Shown here: positions 26,057 to 35,128 of the stretch, piece after piece
Layout of the letters: every line of letters begins with the position of its first letter
Numbering within the stretch: the stretch's first letter is position 1
NCBI RefSeq assembly: GCF_024807145.1
Contig: NZ_JANUCA010000005.1
Coordinates: forward strand, 164,864 to 228,863
Direction: 5' to 3'
Source of the DNA: Microbacterium sp. AK031
GTDB lineage: Bacteria > Actinomycetota > Actinomycetes > Actinomycetales > Microbacteriaceae
DNA: 64,000 bases
The notes under the pieces: model-generated
The model's database searches: none
What the model saw: the letters and a program-made list of their open reading frames with translations, nothing else
What the model was told of the DNA's origin: nothing
Made by a program: the position numbers and the translations under genes

Positions 26057-26088
26057 ACTGACAGCGTCCTCTGCTTCGCAGTGAAGCT

Positions 26089-26128
26089 CCAATAGCGGTT
26101 GCAGGCCGAGTGATTACCTTGCGTTATC
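26089..26128 (-). promoter_or_regulatory. Island LysR-type promoter element 1 (TPP enzyme)
   Basis: On the minus strand GATAACGCAAGGTAATC (26128-26112) is followed, 33 nt from its first base, by CTATTGG (26095-26089). GATA-N9-AATC is a near match of the shared box; it overlaps the lysR stop codon. CTATTGG ends 32 nt before the start of the TPP enzyme. Confidence 0.6.
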
Positions 26129-27025
26129 GGCTATGCGACCCTGCATCCACGACTTCGCGAAGTCGACGAACCGTTCAGCGGCAGGTGAGAGGTGCTGGTC
26201 CTCGCTCCACGCGAGTCCGTACCCGACCGCGGGCACGGGCGCCCGAAACGGGCGCAGTACGACACCCGGCGGGCAGAGCATATCGGCACGCGCCTGGTCG
26301 AGCACTCCGATTCCGACGCCGGCGCGCACAGCACGCAGCACGAATGAGGCGTCGGCCTCCTCATGCACGTTCGACGGGCCGCGATCCCCCCAGATCAGCC
26401 GCACGAGCTCGTCGTAGTAACCGGGCGACTGCCGCCTCGGCCACATCACGATGCGCTCGCCATGCAGCGCTTCGGGGTCGATCGACTCGTCCACAGCGAG
26501 CCGGTGCCCGACGGGCAATGCCGCGACGAGCTCGCTCGTGCCGAGCGAAAGGTACTCGATGCCGTCGGACTCGAGCAGAGGCAGGCGCACGAAGGCGACA
26601 TCGGCGTCGCCGTGCCGCAGGAGCGCGCAATTGTGGGCGGTCCATCCCGATTCGACCTCGATGGACAGCTCCGGGTGGAGCTCGCGGAACTGCGTGAGCA
26701 TCTCGGCGGTGCCGAGCTCGGGGGTGGACCGATTGTGCGCGATACGCAGCTTGCCGCTGACCCCGCTGCTGAGCGACTTCGCTAGAGCGCCGAAGGTCTC
26801 GGAGTGCCTGAGAAGCGACTCGGCCTCGGGCAGCAGCGCCTCCCCGGCCTCGGTGAGGCTGACACCGCGGCGGCTTCGCTCGAAAAGTCGCACGCCGATC
26901 TCGTTCTCGAAGACCTGAATCTGCTGCGAAAGCCCCGGCTGGGCAATATGCAGCTGCGTTGCCGCTCGGCCGAAATGCAGTTCGTGCGCGAGTACAGCGA
27001 AGTAGTGAACTCGACGTAACTCCAC
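26114..27025 (-). CDS. LysR-family regulator of the island
   Basis: 303 aa. The winged helix is MELRRVHYFAVLAHELHFGRAATQLHIAQPGLSQQIQVFENEIGVRLFERSRRGVSLTEAG. The effector domain starts at about residue 92 (GKLRIAHNRSTPELG). The sequence is in the CatM/BenM-like part of the family, which commonly controls aromatic or carboxylate catabolism. It starts 9 nt after livM and is the only regulator in the island, so it is the best candidate for binding the four shared promoter elements. Confidence 0.9.
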   Translation of the reverse strand: MELRRVHYFAVLAHELHFGRAATQLHIAQPGLSQQIQVFENEIGVRLFERSRRGVSLTEAGEALLPEAESLLRHSETFGALAKSLSSGVSGKLRIAHNRSTPELGTAEMLTQFRELHPELSIEVESGWTAHNCALLRHGDADVAFVRLPLLESDGIEYLSLGTSELVAALPVGHRLAVDESIDPEALHGERIVMWPRRQSPGYYDELVRLIWGDRGPSNVHEEADASFVLRAVRAGVGIGVLDQARADMLCPPGVVLRPFRAPVPAVGYGLAWSEDQHLSPAAERFVDFAKSWMQGRIADNAR

Positions 27026-27034
27026 TGTGCGACT

Positions 27035-28231
27035 CTATGCCTTCTGCCTTGGCAAGAGCTTGATGACCCGATTTCGCACCCAGCCCCATAGTCGGATGGC
27101 ACCCCCGGCGACCCCTTCGTGAAAGAAGAGTACGACGACGATGACCGCGAGGGCGAACACCGCACCGGGCAGCACGTCGAAGTGAGAGGCGCCGAGCGGG
27201 ATCGAGAAGCCGTCCAGATTCAGATGCAGCCACCATACCAATGCGCCGCCGACGATGGCACCGCTGAGCCGGCGCATGCCGCCGAGCACGACCATCATGA
27301 GGAACTGCAGTGAGAAGGCCAGGCTGAACGAGTCCGGCGTGATGATGCCGAGCACCATCACGTACAGGCCACCGCCGACGCCGGCGACGCCGGCTGCGAG
27401 GATGAAGGAGCTGATGCGGTAGCCGAACAGCGGCACGCCGCTCGCCCGGGCCGAGACCTCGCTGAACTCGAGCGCACGCAGGGCGAGGCCGTGCCGCGAG
27501 CCGGCGATGGAGGCGAGCGCGAGCGCGATGAGCACGAGGAAGAGCACGACGACGACGTACTGCATGGTGGCGTTGCCGAAGAAGTCGCTGCCGAGAATGA
27601 AGGGGCGGTCGAGAATCAGTCCGTTCGCGCCGCCTGTGAGCGCTGACAGGCCGTCGATCTTGATGAGCGGCGGCAGAGCGACCACGAGCGCGAGCGAGAC
27701 CATTGCAAGGTAGAGCTCCTGCAGACGCAGCGCGATAAGACCGATGATGACACCTGCGAGCATCGCGGCAAGGCCGCCGAGCAGGATCGCGAGCACCCAG
27801 GGCACGCCCTTGTCGAAGCAGACGGCGAACGTATAGGCACCGATGGCGGCGAGCGCTCCCTGCCCCAGCGACATCTGACCGGACAGGCCGGTGATGAAAT
27901 ACTGGCTCATCGCGATGATGGCGAAGGCGGCCGCGATGGTCGCGTTCTCGATGCTCATGATGCTGGGCAGCGCGAAGGGCATCAGCACGACCGCGCCGAT
28001 CGCGACACCGGCGAAGCCTGCCTGGGCGAGTGCCCTTCGCAGCACGAGGGCGAGCAGACTGCCCACAGCGATGCCGATGATCGTCGCGAGCAGGTTGCTG
28101 GCGAGGAACACGCAGCAGACCAGGCCGACTGCGACTGTGACGAGGCCTGTGAGCAGCGAGGGAGCGACGGGACGGGTCGCGCCCCGAGCCTCGACCGCTG
28201 GGCGGAAGGCCCGCAGGATGCCGGCGGTCAT
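27035..28231 (-). CDS. livM: Liv-type ABC transporter permease LivM
   Basis: 398 aa with about ten membrane segments and the family signature in the cytoplasmic loop (ALRALEFSEVSARASGVPLFGYRISSFILAAGVAGVGGGLYV). It ends in a C-terminal region VLFFHEGVAGGAIRLWGWVRNRV. It is one of two permease subunits for a branched-chain amino acid or carboxylate importer. The start overlaps the livH stop by 4 nt. Confidence 0.92.
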   Translation of the reverse strand: MTAGILRAFRPAVEARGATRPVAPSLLTGLVTVAVGLVCCVFLASNLLATIIGIAVGSLLALVLRRALAQAGFAGVAIGAVVLMPFALPSIMSIENATIAAAFAIIAMSQYFITGLSGQMSLGQGALAAIGAYTFAVCFDKGVPWVLAILLGGLAAMLAGVIIGLIALRLQELYLAMVSLALVVALPPLIKIDGLSALTGGANGLILDRPFILGSDFFGNATMQYVVVVLFLVLIALALASIAGSRHGLALRALEFSEVSARASGVPLFGYRISSFILAAGVAGVGGGLYVMVLGIITPDSFSLAFSLQFLMMVVLGGMRRLSGAIVGGALVWWLHLNLDGFSIPLGASHFDVLPGAVFALAVIVVVLFFHEGVAGGAIRLWGWVRNRVIKLLPRQKA

Positions 28232-29100
28232 GGACGTACCACCTTTCCGCGCCCGAAGAATCCTTGCGGGCGAATGAGCAGAACGAGGACGAGGAGCAGG
28301 AATGCGATGGGGGTGCGCAGTGCAGCGGCACCGTCGACATAGGTGCCGAGGATGCTCTGGGCGAGGCCGAGGATCAGGCCACCGAGCACGGCGCCGAACG
28401 GACTCGAGAGACCGCCTACGGCCATCGCGGCGAATGCGAGGATCATCGGCATGACCATCATGGTCGGTTCGAGCAGCAGCAGGTTGGCCGAGAGGATGCC
28501 GGCGATGCCACCCACGATCGCTGCGAGAGCCCAGCCGACAAGGTACACGCGGTTGGGCTCAATGCCCACGATGCGGGCCGCGGTCTCGTTGCTGGTGGCG
28601 CCCTGCAGGCCCAGGCCGAGCTTGGTGAAACGGAAGAAGATGGTCACGATGGCCATCGTGACGACGGCGATGATGAGCACGACGATCACCGTGATGCTGA
28701 TGCGCACCCCGCCGAACTCCACGCTCCCGCTGCCGAAGATCGGCGGGAAGGCCTTGGGGATGCCTGTCCAGAGGCTGAGGGTGACGCTAGCAAGGAACGT
28801 GAACAGGGCGAGCGTGAGGATCGCGATGTTCATGTGCTTGGCCCGGCCGCGGATGCGCCTGATCAGCAGTGAGAATACGGCGATGCTGAGGGCTGCGGAG
28901 ATCGCGAGGGCGAGTATGACCGCGATCGGCCACGGCACTCCGGCGATGATGAGCGTATAGCTGAGGTAAGCGGTGAGCGTGGCCATCTCGCCCTGGGCGA
29001 AGTTCACGACGCCCGTCGCGCGATAGATGAGCACGAGGGCGAGTGCGAGTGCGGCGTATACGGATCCGTTCGCAATGCCGATGATGATCTGTTCGATCAC
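28228..29100 (-). CDS. livH: Liv-type ABC transporter permease LivH
   Basis: 290 aa. It starts MIEQIIIGIANGSVYAALALALVLIYRATGVVNFAQGEMATL, the characteristic LivH opening. The permease loop NETAARIVGIEPNRVYLVGWALAAIVGGIAG couples to the ATPases. About eight membrane segments. The start overlaps livF by 4 nt. Confidence 0.93.
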   Translation of the reverse strand: MIEQIIIGIANGSVYAALALALVLIYRATGVVNFAQGEMATLTAYLSYTLIIAGVPWPIAVILALAISAALSIAVFSLLIRRIRGRAKHMNIAILTLALFTFLASVTLSLWTGIPKAFPPIFGSGSVEFGGVRISITVIVVLIIAVVTMAIVTIFFRFTKLGLGLQGATSNETAARIVGIEPNRVYLVGWALAAIVGGIAGILSANLLLLEPTMMVMPMILAFAAMAVGGLSSPFGAVLGGLILGLAQSILGTYVDGAAALRTPIAFLLLVLVLLIRPQGFFGRGKVVRP

Positions 29101-29837
29101 AGCTCCTCCTCCTGAGCGCCGAGCGCACCGAGATAGTGTTCGCGAACTGTCGGGTCCGCTGCCAGCTCCGCGCCGGTGCCGCTCAGCACGACGGAACCCG
29201 AGGCGATGACATAGCCGCGATCGGCGATGCGGAGCGCGGCCGCCACGTTCTGCTCGACCATGAGCACGGTGAGCCCATCGGCGCGGTTGAGCTCGACGAG
29301 GGCGTCGAGGATCTGGGCCGAAACGAGCGGAGCCAAACCGAGTGAGGGTTCGTCCAGCAGCAGCAGTCGCGGCTGCCCGATGAGAGCACGCGCGATCACG
29401 AGCATCTGCTGCTCACCGCCGGAAAGCGTGCCGGCCCGCTGCGTCTTGCGCTCCTCGAGCCGTGGGAAGAGCTCGAACATGCGGGCGACGTCGGCGCTCT
29501 TGGCGTTCCGTCCGCGGAAACGGTAGGCGCCCAGGTGCAGGTTCTCGAGCACCGTCAGGTCGCCGAACACCTGACGCCCCTCCGGCACGTGGCCGAGCCC
29601 GCGACGAACAGCGAGCGAGGGTGCCTGGTTGGCGATCTGCGCGCCATCCAGCTCGATGCTGCCCGATGCGACACGCACAAGACCGGTGACGGCGCCCAGC
29701 AGCGTCGTCTTGCCCGCCCCGTTCGATCCGACGAGCGCGGTGATCTCGCCCGCGCGGGCTTCGAGAGTAAGGCTCTCGAGAGCTCGCACCGGGCCGTACG
29801 CCACGCAGAGATCCTGGACTCTCAGACTGCCGCTCAT
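29097..29837 (-). CDS. livF: Liv-type ABC transporter ATPase LivF
   Basis: 246 aa from the ATG at 29837, overlapping the livG stop as ATGA, with a G-rich ribosome site. Walker A is GSNGAGKTT, the signature LSGGEQQMLVIARALIGQPRLLLLDEPSLGLAP contains Walker B, and the H-loop region is MVEQNVAAALRIADRGYV. This is the LivF branch (short, without the extra LivG C-terminal stretch). Confidence 0.93.
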   Translation of the reverse strand: MSGSLRVQDLCVAYGPVRALESLTLEARAGEITALVGSNGAGKTTLLGAVTGLVRVASGSIELDGAQIANQAPSLAVRRGLGHVPEGRQVFGDLTVLENLHLGAYRFRGRNAKSADVARMFELFPRLEERKTQRAGTLSGGEQQMLVIARALIGQPRLLLLDEPSLGLAPLVSAQILDALVELNRADGLTVLMVEQNVAAALRIADRGYVIASGSVVLSGTGAELAADPTVREHYLGALGAQEEEL

Positions 29838-30628
29838 ACGATGCCCCCTTCCTCGGCCGCGGCACCCAAGTAAGCCTCGAGCACGGCCCCGTCGGCGCGT
29901 ACTTCTGCGGGCGTGCCGTCGGCGATCTTGCGTCCGAAGTCGAGCACTGCGATGCGTGAGCACAGCTTCATGACCATGTCGACGTGGTGCTCGATGAGGA
30001 GGAAGGCCCCGATCCCGACGTCGCGCTGAAGGCCGGAGATGACCTCGGCGAGCTCGTCGGCCTCGGCATCGTTGAGCCCGGCCGCAGGCTCGTCGAGCAG
30101 CAGGAGAGAGGGGTTCGACGCAAGCGCACGCGCGATGTCGACGCGGCGCTGCTGGGGGAAAGGCAGTTCATCGACGCGGCGTTCGGCGAGGTCGGCGAGA
30201 TCGAGCAGCTCGAGGGTCTGCAGAGCAGCCTCGGTACGCCGCCGGGTCTCCAGCCATGCTCGCGGCAGGCGCAATGCGTAAGAGAGCATGCCGACGGAGC
30301 CCGTGTGGTGGGCGCCCACGAGCACGTTCTCGAGCACGGTCAGCTCGGTGAACAGGTGCACATGCTGGAAAGTGCGGGCAAGGCCGCGCTCGGTGAGCTT
30401 TTCCGGAACGAGCTTGTCGATGGGCTCGCCGCGGAAGACGATGCTGCCCGCGTTGTGCGAGAAGGTGCGCGAGAGACAGTTCACGAGCGTCGTCTTGCCC
30501 GCACCGTTGGGACCGATCAGCCCGTAGGCGTCACCTTCACCTATGGTGATCGAGACGTCCTTGAGCGCCTGGACACCACCGAAGGCGATGCCCACGCCGG
30601 TGGCCTCGAGCAGATTGTTCGTGGTCAT
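29834..30628 (-). CDS. livG: Liv-type ABC transporter ATPase LivG
   Basis: 264 aa. Walker A is GPNGAGKTT, the signature is LPFPQQRRVDIARALASNP, and Walker B is LLLLDEPAAGLN, followed by the LivG-specific C-terminal motif (LIEHHVDMVMKLCSRIAVLDFGRKIADGTPAEV). It overlaps the upstream phosphotriesterase-like gene and livF by 4 nt each. Confidence 0.93.
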   Translation of the reverse strand: MTTNNLLEATGVGIAFGGVQALKDVSITIGEGDAYGLIGPNGAGKTTLVNCLSRTFSHNAGSIVFRGEPIDKLVPEKLTERGLARTFQHVHLFTELTVLENVLVGAHHTGSVGMLSYALRLPRAWLETRRRTEAALQTLELLDLADLAERRVDELPFPQQRRVDIARALASNPSLLLLDEPAAGLNDAEADELAEVISGLQRDVGIGAFLLIEHHVDMVMKLCSRIAVLDFGRKIADGTPAEVRADGAVLEAYLGAAAEEGGIV

Positions 30629-31575
30629 ACGGTCTCTCCTAGAAGAAAGCGGCGGGGGTTGTCGAAGCAGATCCGCTGGATGGTCGCCGGCGAAACGCCG
30701 GCATCCGCCATGCCCGGCAGCACCACATCGGAGATGAGCCGGTATCCCTGCGGATTGCGCTCAAGGCCGTTACGTGGCTCGATGCTGTGCGAGTAGTCGA
30801 CGGCCCAGTCGTGCGAAAGCAGCAGCTGGCGCTCGAGACCGGCGTCGATCAGCGCCACCACGAAGTCGATGCGCTCCTGCAGGTTGGGGCCGAAGTCGCC
30901 GGGGAACCGGTCAAGGCCGATGAAGCACCCGCGTCGCGCGAGCTCCACGACGTACTCGAGGTCTGCGGCATCATTGCTGTGACCGATGCACACGTGTCTC
31001 GGGTCGGCGCCTGCCTCGACCAGCCGCTCGAGCTGCTCGAAGCCGTCGCGGGTGAGGGTGGACGAGTGGGTGTACACCGGCGCCCCGGTCGTGCGGCTCG
31101 CGATGCCGGCTGCCCGGAAGATCCTCTTGAACTCGTCGCTGACCGGGCCCTCGCTCGCGACCTTGATCACGCCGGCCCGGATCGACGTGCCGGCGATTCC
31201 CTCGGTCAGCTCCTTGACGAAGATCGCGGCGACCTCCTCCGGTGTGCGCCGATAGAACGAGCGCGGCGCGTCCATCCAGCAGCCGGTAGCGGCGACGATG
31301 TGGATGTCGCTCTGCACAGCGACGCGATGCACGAATTCGATGTTGCGGCCGAGGTCGTGGGTGGTGAGGTCGACGATCGTGCGGAAGCGGGTGCCGAGCA
31401 ACGCGCTCAGCGCCGATACGGCCCTCGTCTCGAGCTCTTCATGATCGCCGAGCAGCTCAGGGTACGACTCCCAGATACCGGCACTCGAACAAACGACGTG
31501 CTCGTGCGGCAGGATCCAGCCGAGCTGATCGGCCGGCACCTCCCCGCGCACGGTCGCTATCGCGCGTGTGGTCAT
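30625..31575 (-). CDS. Phosphotriesterase-family metal hydrolase (lactonase-like)
   Basis: 316 aa amidohydrolase-fold protein. Metal ligands are visible: HEHV near the N terminus, the lysine expected to be carboxylated (VIKVAS), YTHSS, CIGHSND and the final Asp (LLSHDWAVDY). The phosphotriesterase family includes lactonases and other carboxyl-ester hydrolases; true organophosphate hydrolases are the minority. It sits inside the importer operon between the binding protein and livG, so it probably opens or trims the imported substrate, for example a lactone. Confidence 0.85.
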   Translation of the reverse strand: MTTRAIATVRGEVPADQLGWILPHEHVVCSSAGIWESYPELLGDHEELETRAVSALSALLGTRFRTIVDLTTHDLGRNIEFVHRVAVQSDIHIVAATGCWMDAPRSFYRRTPEEVAAIFVKELTEGIAGTSIRAGVIKVASEGPVSDEFKRIFRAAGIASRTTGAPVYTHSSTLTRDGFEQLERLVEAGADPRHVCIGHSNDAADLEYVVELARRGCFIGLDRFPGDFGPNLQERIDFVVALIDAGLERQLLLSHDWAVDYSHSIEPRNGLERNPQGYRLISDVVLPGMADAGVSPATIQRICFDNPRRFLLGETV

Positions 31576-31610
31576 AAGAATCGCCCCCTGAACTCTCGGT
31601 CGTCCGCGAC

Positions 31611-32819
31611 TCAGCCGCAGATGGGATCGCTGATGAAGTCGAACGTCATCTCAACGTTGTAGCGGGTCATCGCCATGCAGCGGATCGCGTCGTGGTTGTC
31701 GGCCGAAACCGATACCTCACCGATCACAGGCAGGCCCTGCACATCGCTCAGGTCCTGCACGGCCTCGACCAGGCCCTCGCGAGTCGGGTTCTCGCCCGCG
31801 GCCTCGAGTGCGGTCATGAAGAGCTTCGTCGAGCCGAAGGTCTGCATCGAGCTCGTTCCGACCGGGATCGAAGGCGAGTACTTCTCCATGAGCTCGAGGT
31901 ATTCGGCCACGGCTTCGTTGCTGTCATCGAGCGTCGGGAAGCTGGAGCCGGCGATCAGACCCTCGAGCGCGTCAGCGCCGGCCTCGGCGAGCACCGCAGG
32001 ATCGTTCGCGTTCGAGCTGATGATGAGCGGCGCGTCCCAACCGGTGTCGTGCATCGTGCGCGTGGCGAGGATCGCGAATTTCGCGAGCACGAACGAGACG
32101 ACAACCTCGGCACCCGCAGCGCGCAGCGCGGCGATCTGGCTCGACACGTCGGAGTCAGAGCTCTCATACGGCTGCTCCGAGACGATCGAGTCACCGGCGA
32201 GATCCTTGAACACGGTCTGAAAGCTCTTGCCGAAGTCGTCGTTCTGGTAGAGGACGCCGATCTTCTTGCCTGCCTGCTCTTCCTGCAGATAGTCCCAGAT
32301 GAGTTCGGGCTCGGCGCTGTACGAGAGCTGGAAGGTCGTGATACCCGGGTAGGTGTCGGGGTCGTTGAACTGCGGAGCACCCGTGATGATGCCGAGGTTG
32401 GGGATGCCCTCCTCGGTGAGGTAGCGGGCGACCGCGTCGTTCACGGGGGTGCCGGGGGTCGAGACGAAAGCGAACACGTCGTCCTTCTCGACGGCCTCGC
32501 GGGCCGAGGCGAGCGACTTGGCGGGGTCGTAGCCGTTGTCGTAGACCTTGAGCTCGATCTCCTTGCCGTTGATGCCGCCGGTCTCGTTGACGTGCTCCAC
32601 GTATGCCTCGATGCCACCCTGGTAGATGGGGCCATAGTTCGCGGCCGCTCCCGACAGCGGCAGCAGTGCCGCAATCTTGATCGTGTCGCCTTCGACAGGC
32701 TCACTACCGCCGCCGGCGCTATCCGCGCCGCCCGAGGTTCCTGCCGCACAACCCGTCAGCAAGAGGCTTGCAGCGGCGACTAGGCCAACGCTCTTGAGCA
32801 TCCAACTTGATTTATTCAT
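31611..32819 (-). CDS. Liv-type ABC transporter substrate-binding lipoprotein
   Basis: 402 aa from the ATG at 32819 with GAGAGGAAAG upstream. Signal peptide and lipobox: LVAAASLLLTGC, so it is lipid-anchored. Two lobes of the type I periplasmic binding fold follow (IKIAALLPLSGAAANYGPIYQGGIEAYVEHVNETGGINGKEIEL). The sequence ends in an unusual Cys (ISDPICG). Ligand unknown; relatives bind branched amino acids, aromatic acids or short carboxylates. It opens the importer operon, behind promoter element 2. Confidence 0.92.
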   Translation of the reverse strand: MNKSSWMLKSVGLVAAASLLLTGCAAGTSGGADSAGGGSEPVEGDTIKIAALLPLSGAAANYGPIYQGGIEAYVEHVNETGGINGKEIELKVYDNGYDPAKSLASAREAVEKDDVFAFVSTPGTPVNDAVARYLTEEGIPNLGIITGAPQFNDPDTYPGITTFQLSYSAEPELIWDYLQEEQAGKKIGVLYQNDDFGKSFQTVFKDLAGDSIVSEQPYESSDSDVSSQIAALRAAGAEVVVSFVLAKFAILATRTMHDTGWDAPLIISSNANDPAVLAEAGADALEGLIAGSSFPTLDDSNEAVAEYLELMEKYSPSIPVGTSSMQTFGSTKLFMTALEAAGENPTREGLVEAVQDLSDVQGLPVIGEVSVSADNHDAIRCMAMTRYNVEMTFDFISDPICG

Positions 32820-32891
32820 CGTTCTTTCCTCTCCGAAAGAAGGCGGCGTTCGCCCTGCCCTGCCATGTTGCTCCAACTGTGAAATGTGCGT

Positions 32892-32931
32892 CCAATAGTG
32901 GCTTGCACCGCTGTCATAGCCAGCGGCTATC
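32892..32931 (-). promoter_or_regulatory. Island LysR-type promoter element 2 (importer operon)
   Basis: On the minus strand GATAGCCGCTGGCTATG (32931-32915) is followed, at the same 33-nt distance, by CTATTGG (32898-32892). The start codon of the binding protein is 72 nt further on. The inner bases also form TAGC-N5-GCTA. Confidence 0.65.
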
Positions 32932-32948
32932 AAGCCGGGTGGACCCTG

Positions 32949-34163
32949 TCAGGCGTGCGGCGCCGTCGCGGTTCGACCGAACGCGCCTTGCGCGCGGAGC
33001 TGCTCGACGTCTGCGGCCTCGAGCCCGAGCCAGTCCTCGAGAACGCCGGCGTTGTGCTGTCCCAAGCCCGGTGACGGACGCAGCTCCGGGGTGGGGGCGG
33101 CGGACATTCGTACGACCGGTCCCGCGAACTCTACCTCACCCGCCACCGGGTGCTCGATGGTCGCGAAGAACTCGCGATGTCGCAGTTGCGGGTTACTCAG
33201 CACGTCGTCGACGGTGGCGACCTTGCCCGCCGGCACCCGGGCTCGGCGCAGCGCATCGAGCATCTGCTCGGAGTCGAGCCCGCGCGCCCAGCCCGAGATC
33301 TCTTCGGTCAGGGGCCCGATGTTCTGCAGCCGCAGGGCGTTCGTCGAGTAGCGCTCGTCGGTGAGCAGATCGGGGCGCGCCATCGCGCTCGCCAGCGAGG
33401 CGAACAACGAGTTCGTCGACGCGCTGAGCTGCACAAAGCCGTCTCTCGTCTCGAAGACGTCCGCCGGTGCCGCGTGAATGCTGCGGTTTCCCTGCCGGCT
33501 CGGGACGACGCCGGCCGTCGAATAGCCGGGGATGAACGTCGCCGACAGCGAAAGCAGGCTCTCTACCAGCGACACGTCGACGTGCTGGCCCCGCCCATCC
33601 CGCTCTCGCGAGAACAGAGCGAGCACGGCGCCCAACGCCGCATGCAGAGCTGCCGAGTAGTCGGCCACATAGAAACCGGCGCGCACGGGTGGGCCACCGG
33701 CCTGACCGGTGACCGACTGCAGCCCGCTCGTGGCCTGCGCGACCGAGTCGAAACACCCCTCCTGCGCCTGCGGGCCGGTCTGCCCGTAGCCCGATACCGA
33801 GACGGTGACCAACCCCGGGTTGATCGCCGTGAGGCGATCGGAATCGAAACCCATGTCGGCGAGCGTCCCAGGGCGGAAGTTCTCGATCAGCACATCGGCC
33901 TCGGCGATCAGACGACCGAGCAGATCGAGACCCGCCTCTGACCTGGTGTCGACCGTGACTCCCCGCTTATTGCGGTTGAGCGCCATGAAGTAGGTCGATT
34001 CGCCGTTCACGTGCGGCCCGGACAGGCGCGAGGGGTCACCCGACGGCGTCTCCACCTTCACGACGTCAGCACCCATGTCGCCCAGGATCAGGCCCGCATG
34101 GGGTCCAGCGATCCAGCGCGAGATATCCAGCACGCGGATGCCGTGCAGCGGCGCCGCACTCAT
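32949..34163 (-). CDS. CaiB/BaiF-family CoA-transferase
   Basis: 404 aa. The N terminus LHGIRVLDISRWIAGPHAGLILGDMGADVVKVETPSGD and the LNRNKRGVTVDTRSEAGLDLL segment define the type III CoA-transferase family. The catalytic Asp is probably the one in GFYVADYSAALHA. Such enzymes move CoA between carboxylic acids, here presumably activating the imported substrate. The start overlaps the MaoC-type gene by 4 nt. Confidence 0.93.
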   Translation of the reverse strand: MSAAPLHGIRVLDISRWIAGPHAGLILGDMGADVVKVETPSGDPSRLSGPHVNGESTYFMALNRNKRGVTVDTRSEAGLDLLGRLIAEADVLIENFRPGTLADMGFDSDRLTAINPGLVTVSVSGYGQTGPQAQEGCFDSVAQATSGLQSVTGQAGGPPVRAGFYVADYSAALHAALGAVLALFSRERDGRGQHVDVSLVESLLSLSATFIPGYSTAGVVPSRQGNRSIHAAPADVFETRDGFVQLSASTNSLFASLASAMARPDLLTDERYSTNALRLQNIGPLTEEISGWARGLDSEQMLDALRRARVPAGKVATVDDVLSNPQLRHREFFATIEHPVAGEVEFAGPVVRMSAAPTPELRPSPGLGQHNAGVLEDWLGLEAADVEQLRAQGAFGRTATAPHA

Positions 34164-35128
34164 CGAGGAATCCTTGCGTACGCGACCGATACGACGCGGC
34201 CCGCCGAGTTCTTGGTGAACGCGTGTGCCAGCACCTCGTGTTCACCGACCTCGTCGACCACGATCGTCGAGGTGAGTTCGGTTCCTACGAGGACCGGGGC
34301 GATGAAAGTGAAAGCGAACTTCGAGCCGTGCAGCGCGGACTCGCCGAACTGCCTCACGATCGCGGAGATCACGTGCGAGGCCGAGACGAGGCCCTGGGCG
34401 ACGGGCGCGTCGTAGCCGCTCTCCGCCGCTTTCTCGGGTGAGATGTGGATGCTGCTGCGCCGGATCGGCTGTGGTTGGTCATAGGCCCACCCGAACGGGA
34501 AGCCCGAGAACACGACGCTCTGCTCGTACGAGACAGCGCGTGCGGGGTCGAGGATCACCGCACCCACGGCCGGTTCATCCCCGGGCCGCAAGACCGGCGC
34601 GTCGGCGGGTACCTCGTCGGTGACTCTGGGCAACTGATCGGCCCAGTTCTCGGGCTGATCGGGCGAGTCGGCTTCGCCGAAGCGCTCGAAGCCCACTGTC
34701 TCTGTGGCGACCATGCGTACTAGTTCGGTGCCGTCTGCGCCGGTCAGGGTGCTCAGGCACGAGCGGTGTCGTCTGCCGCGCCGGATGAACTTCGCGATGT
34801 GGCTGCCCATGATGCGTACGTGCTCACCGACTCGCACGGGCCCGACCACATCGATCTGCGCACGAGTGTGCAGTCCGCTCACCATCGGAGGGCTGCAGTC
34901 ATAGCCGAGCAGGAAGAGCTTAAGCAGGTCATTGATGAAGAGGGTGGGCGGAACCAGCGGCGCATCGCCGAGGCCTGCCACGTAGCTGTCGGGCTCATCG
35001 CCGATGGCGAAGGTGTGCGCGCGCACCGCGCTCGCACCGACCCGCCCCTCGACGCAGCCCAGGTCGTCGCCGACCGTCAGGTTCTCCCAGCCGAACCTCG
35101 GCGGAGAATCAGGAGTCACCACCGTCAT
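34160..35128 (-). CDS. MaoC-like double hot-dog hydratase
   Basis: 322 aa with two hot-dog domains. The first covers about residues 12-150 (FGWENLTVGDDLG...VGPVRVGEHVRI), the second 200-320 (PIRRSSIHISPEKAAESGYDAPVAQGLVSASHVISAIV). The H-x-x-x-A-x-x-x-G-x-x hydratase pattern is altered in the second domain (YDAPVAQGL). It is probably an enoyl-CoA hydratase or the related mesaconyl/itaconyl-CoA type. Four-nt overlaps with both neighbours. Confidence 0.8.
   Translation of the reverse strand: MTVVTPDSPPRFGWENLTVGDDLGCVEGRVGASAVRAHTFAIGDEPDSYVAGLGDAPLVPPTLFINDLLKLFLLGYDCSPPMVSGLHTRAQIDVVGPVRVGEHVRIMGSHIAKFIRRGRRHRSCLSTLTGADGTELVRMVATETVGFERFGEADSPDQPENWADQLPRVTDEVPADAPVLRPGDEPAVGAVILDPARAVSYEQSVVFSGFPFGWAYDQPQPIRRSSIHISPEKAAESGYDAPVAQGLVSASHVISAIVRQFGESALHGSKFAFTFIAPVLVGTELTSTIVVDEVGEHEVLAHAFTKNSAGRVVSVAYARIPR

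Noticed and set aside
30625..31575. Calling the hydrolase an organophosphate-degrading phosphotriesterase
   Set aside because: Family membership alone does not show that activity; lactonase-type relatives are far more common.
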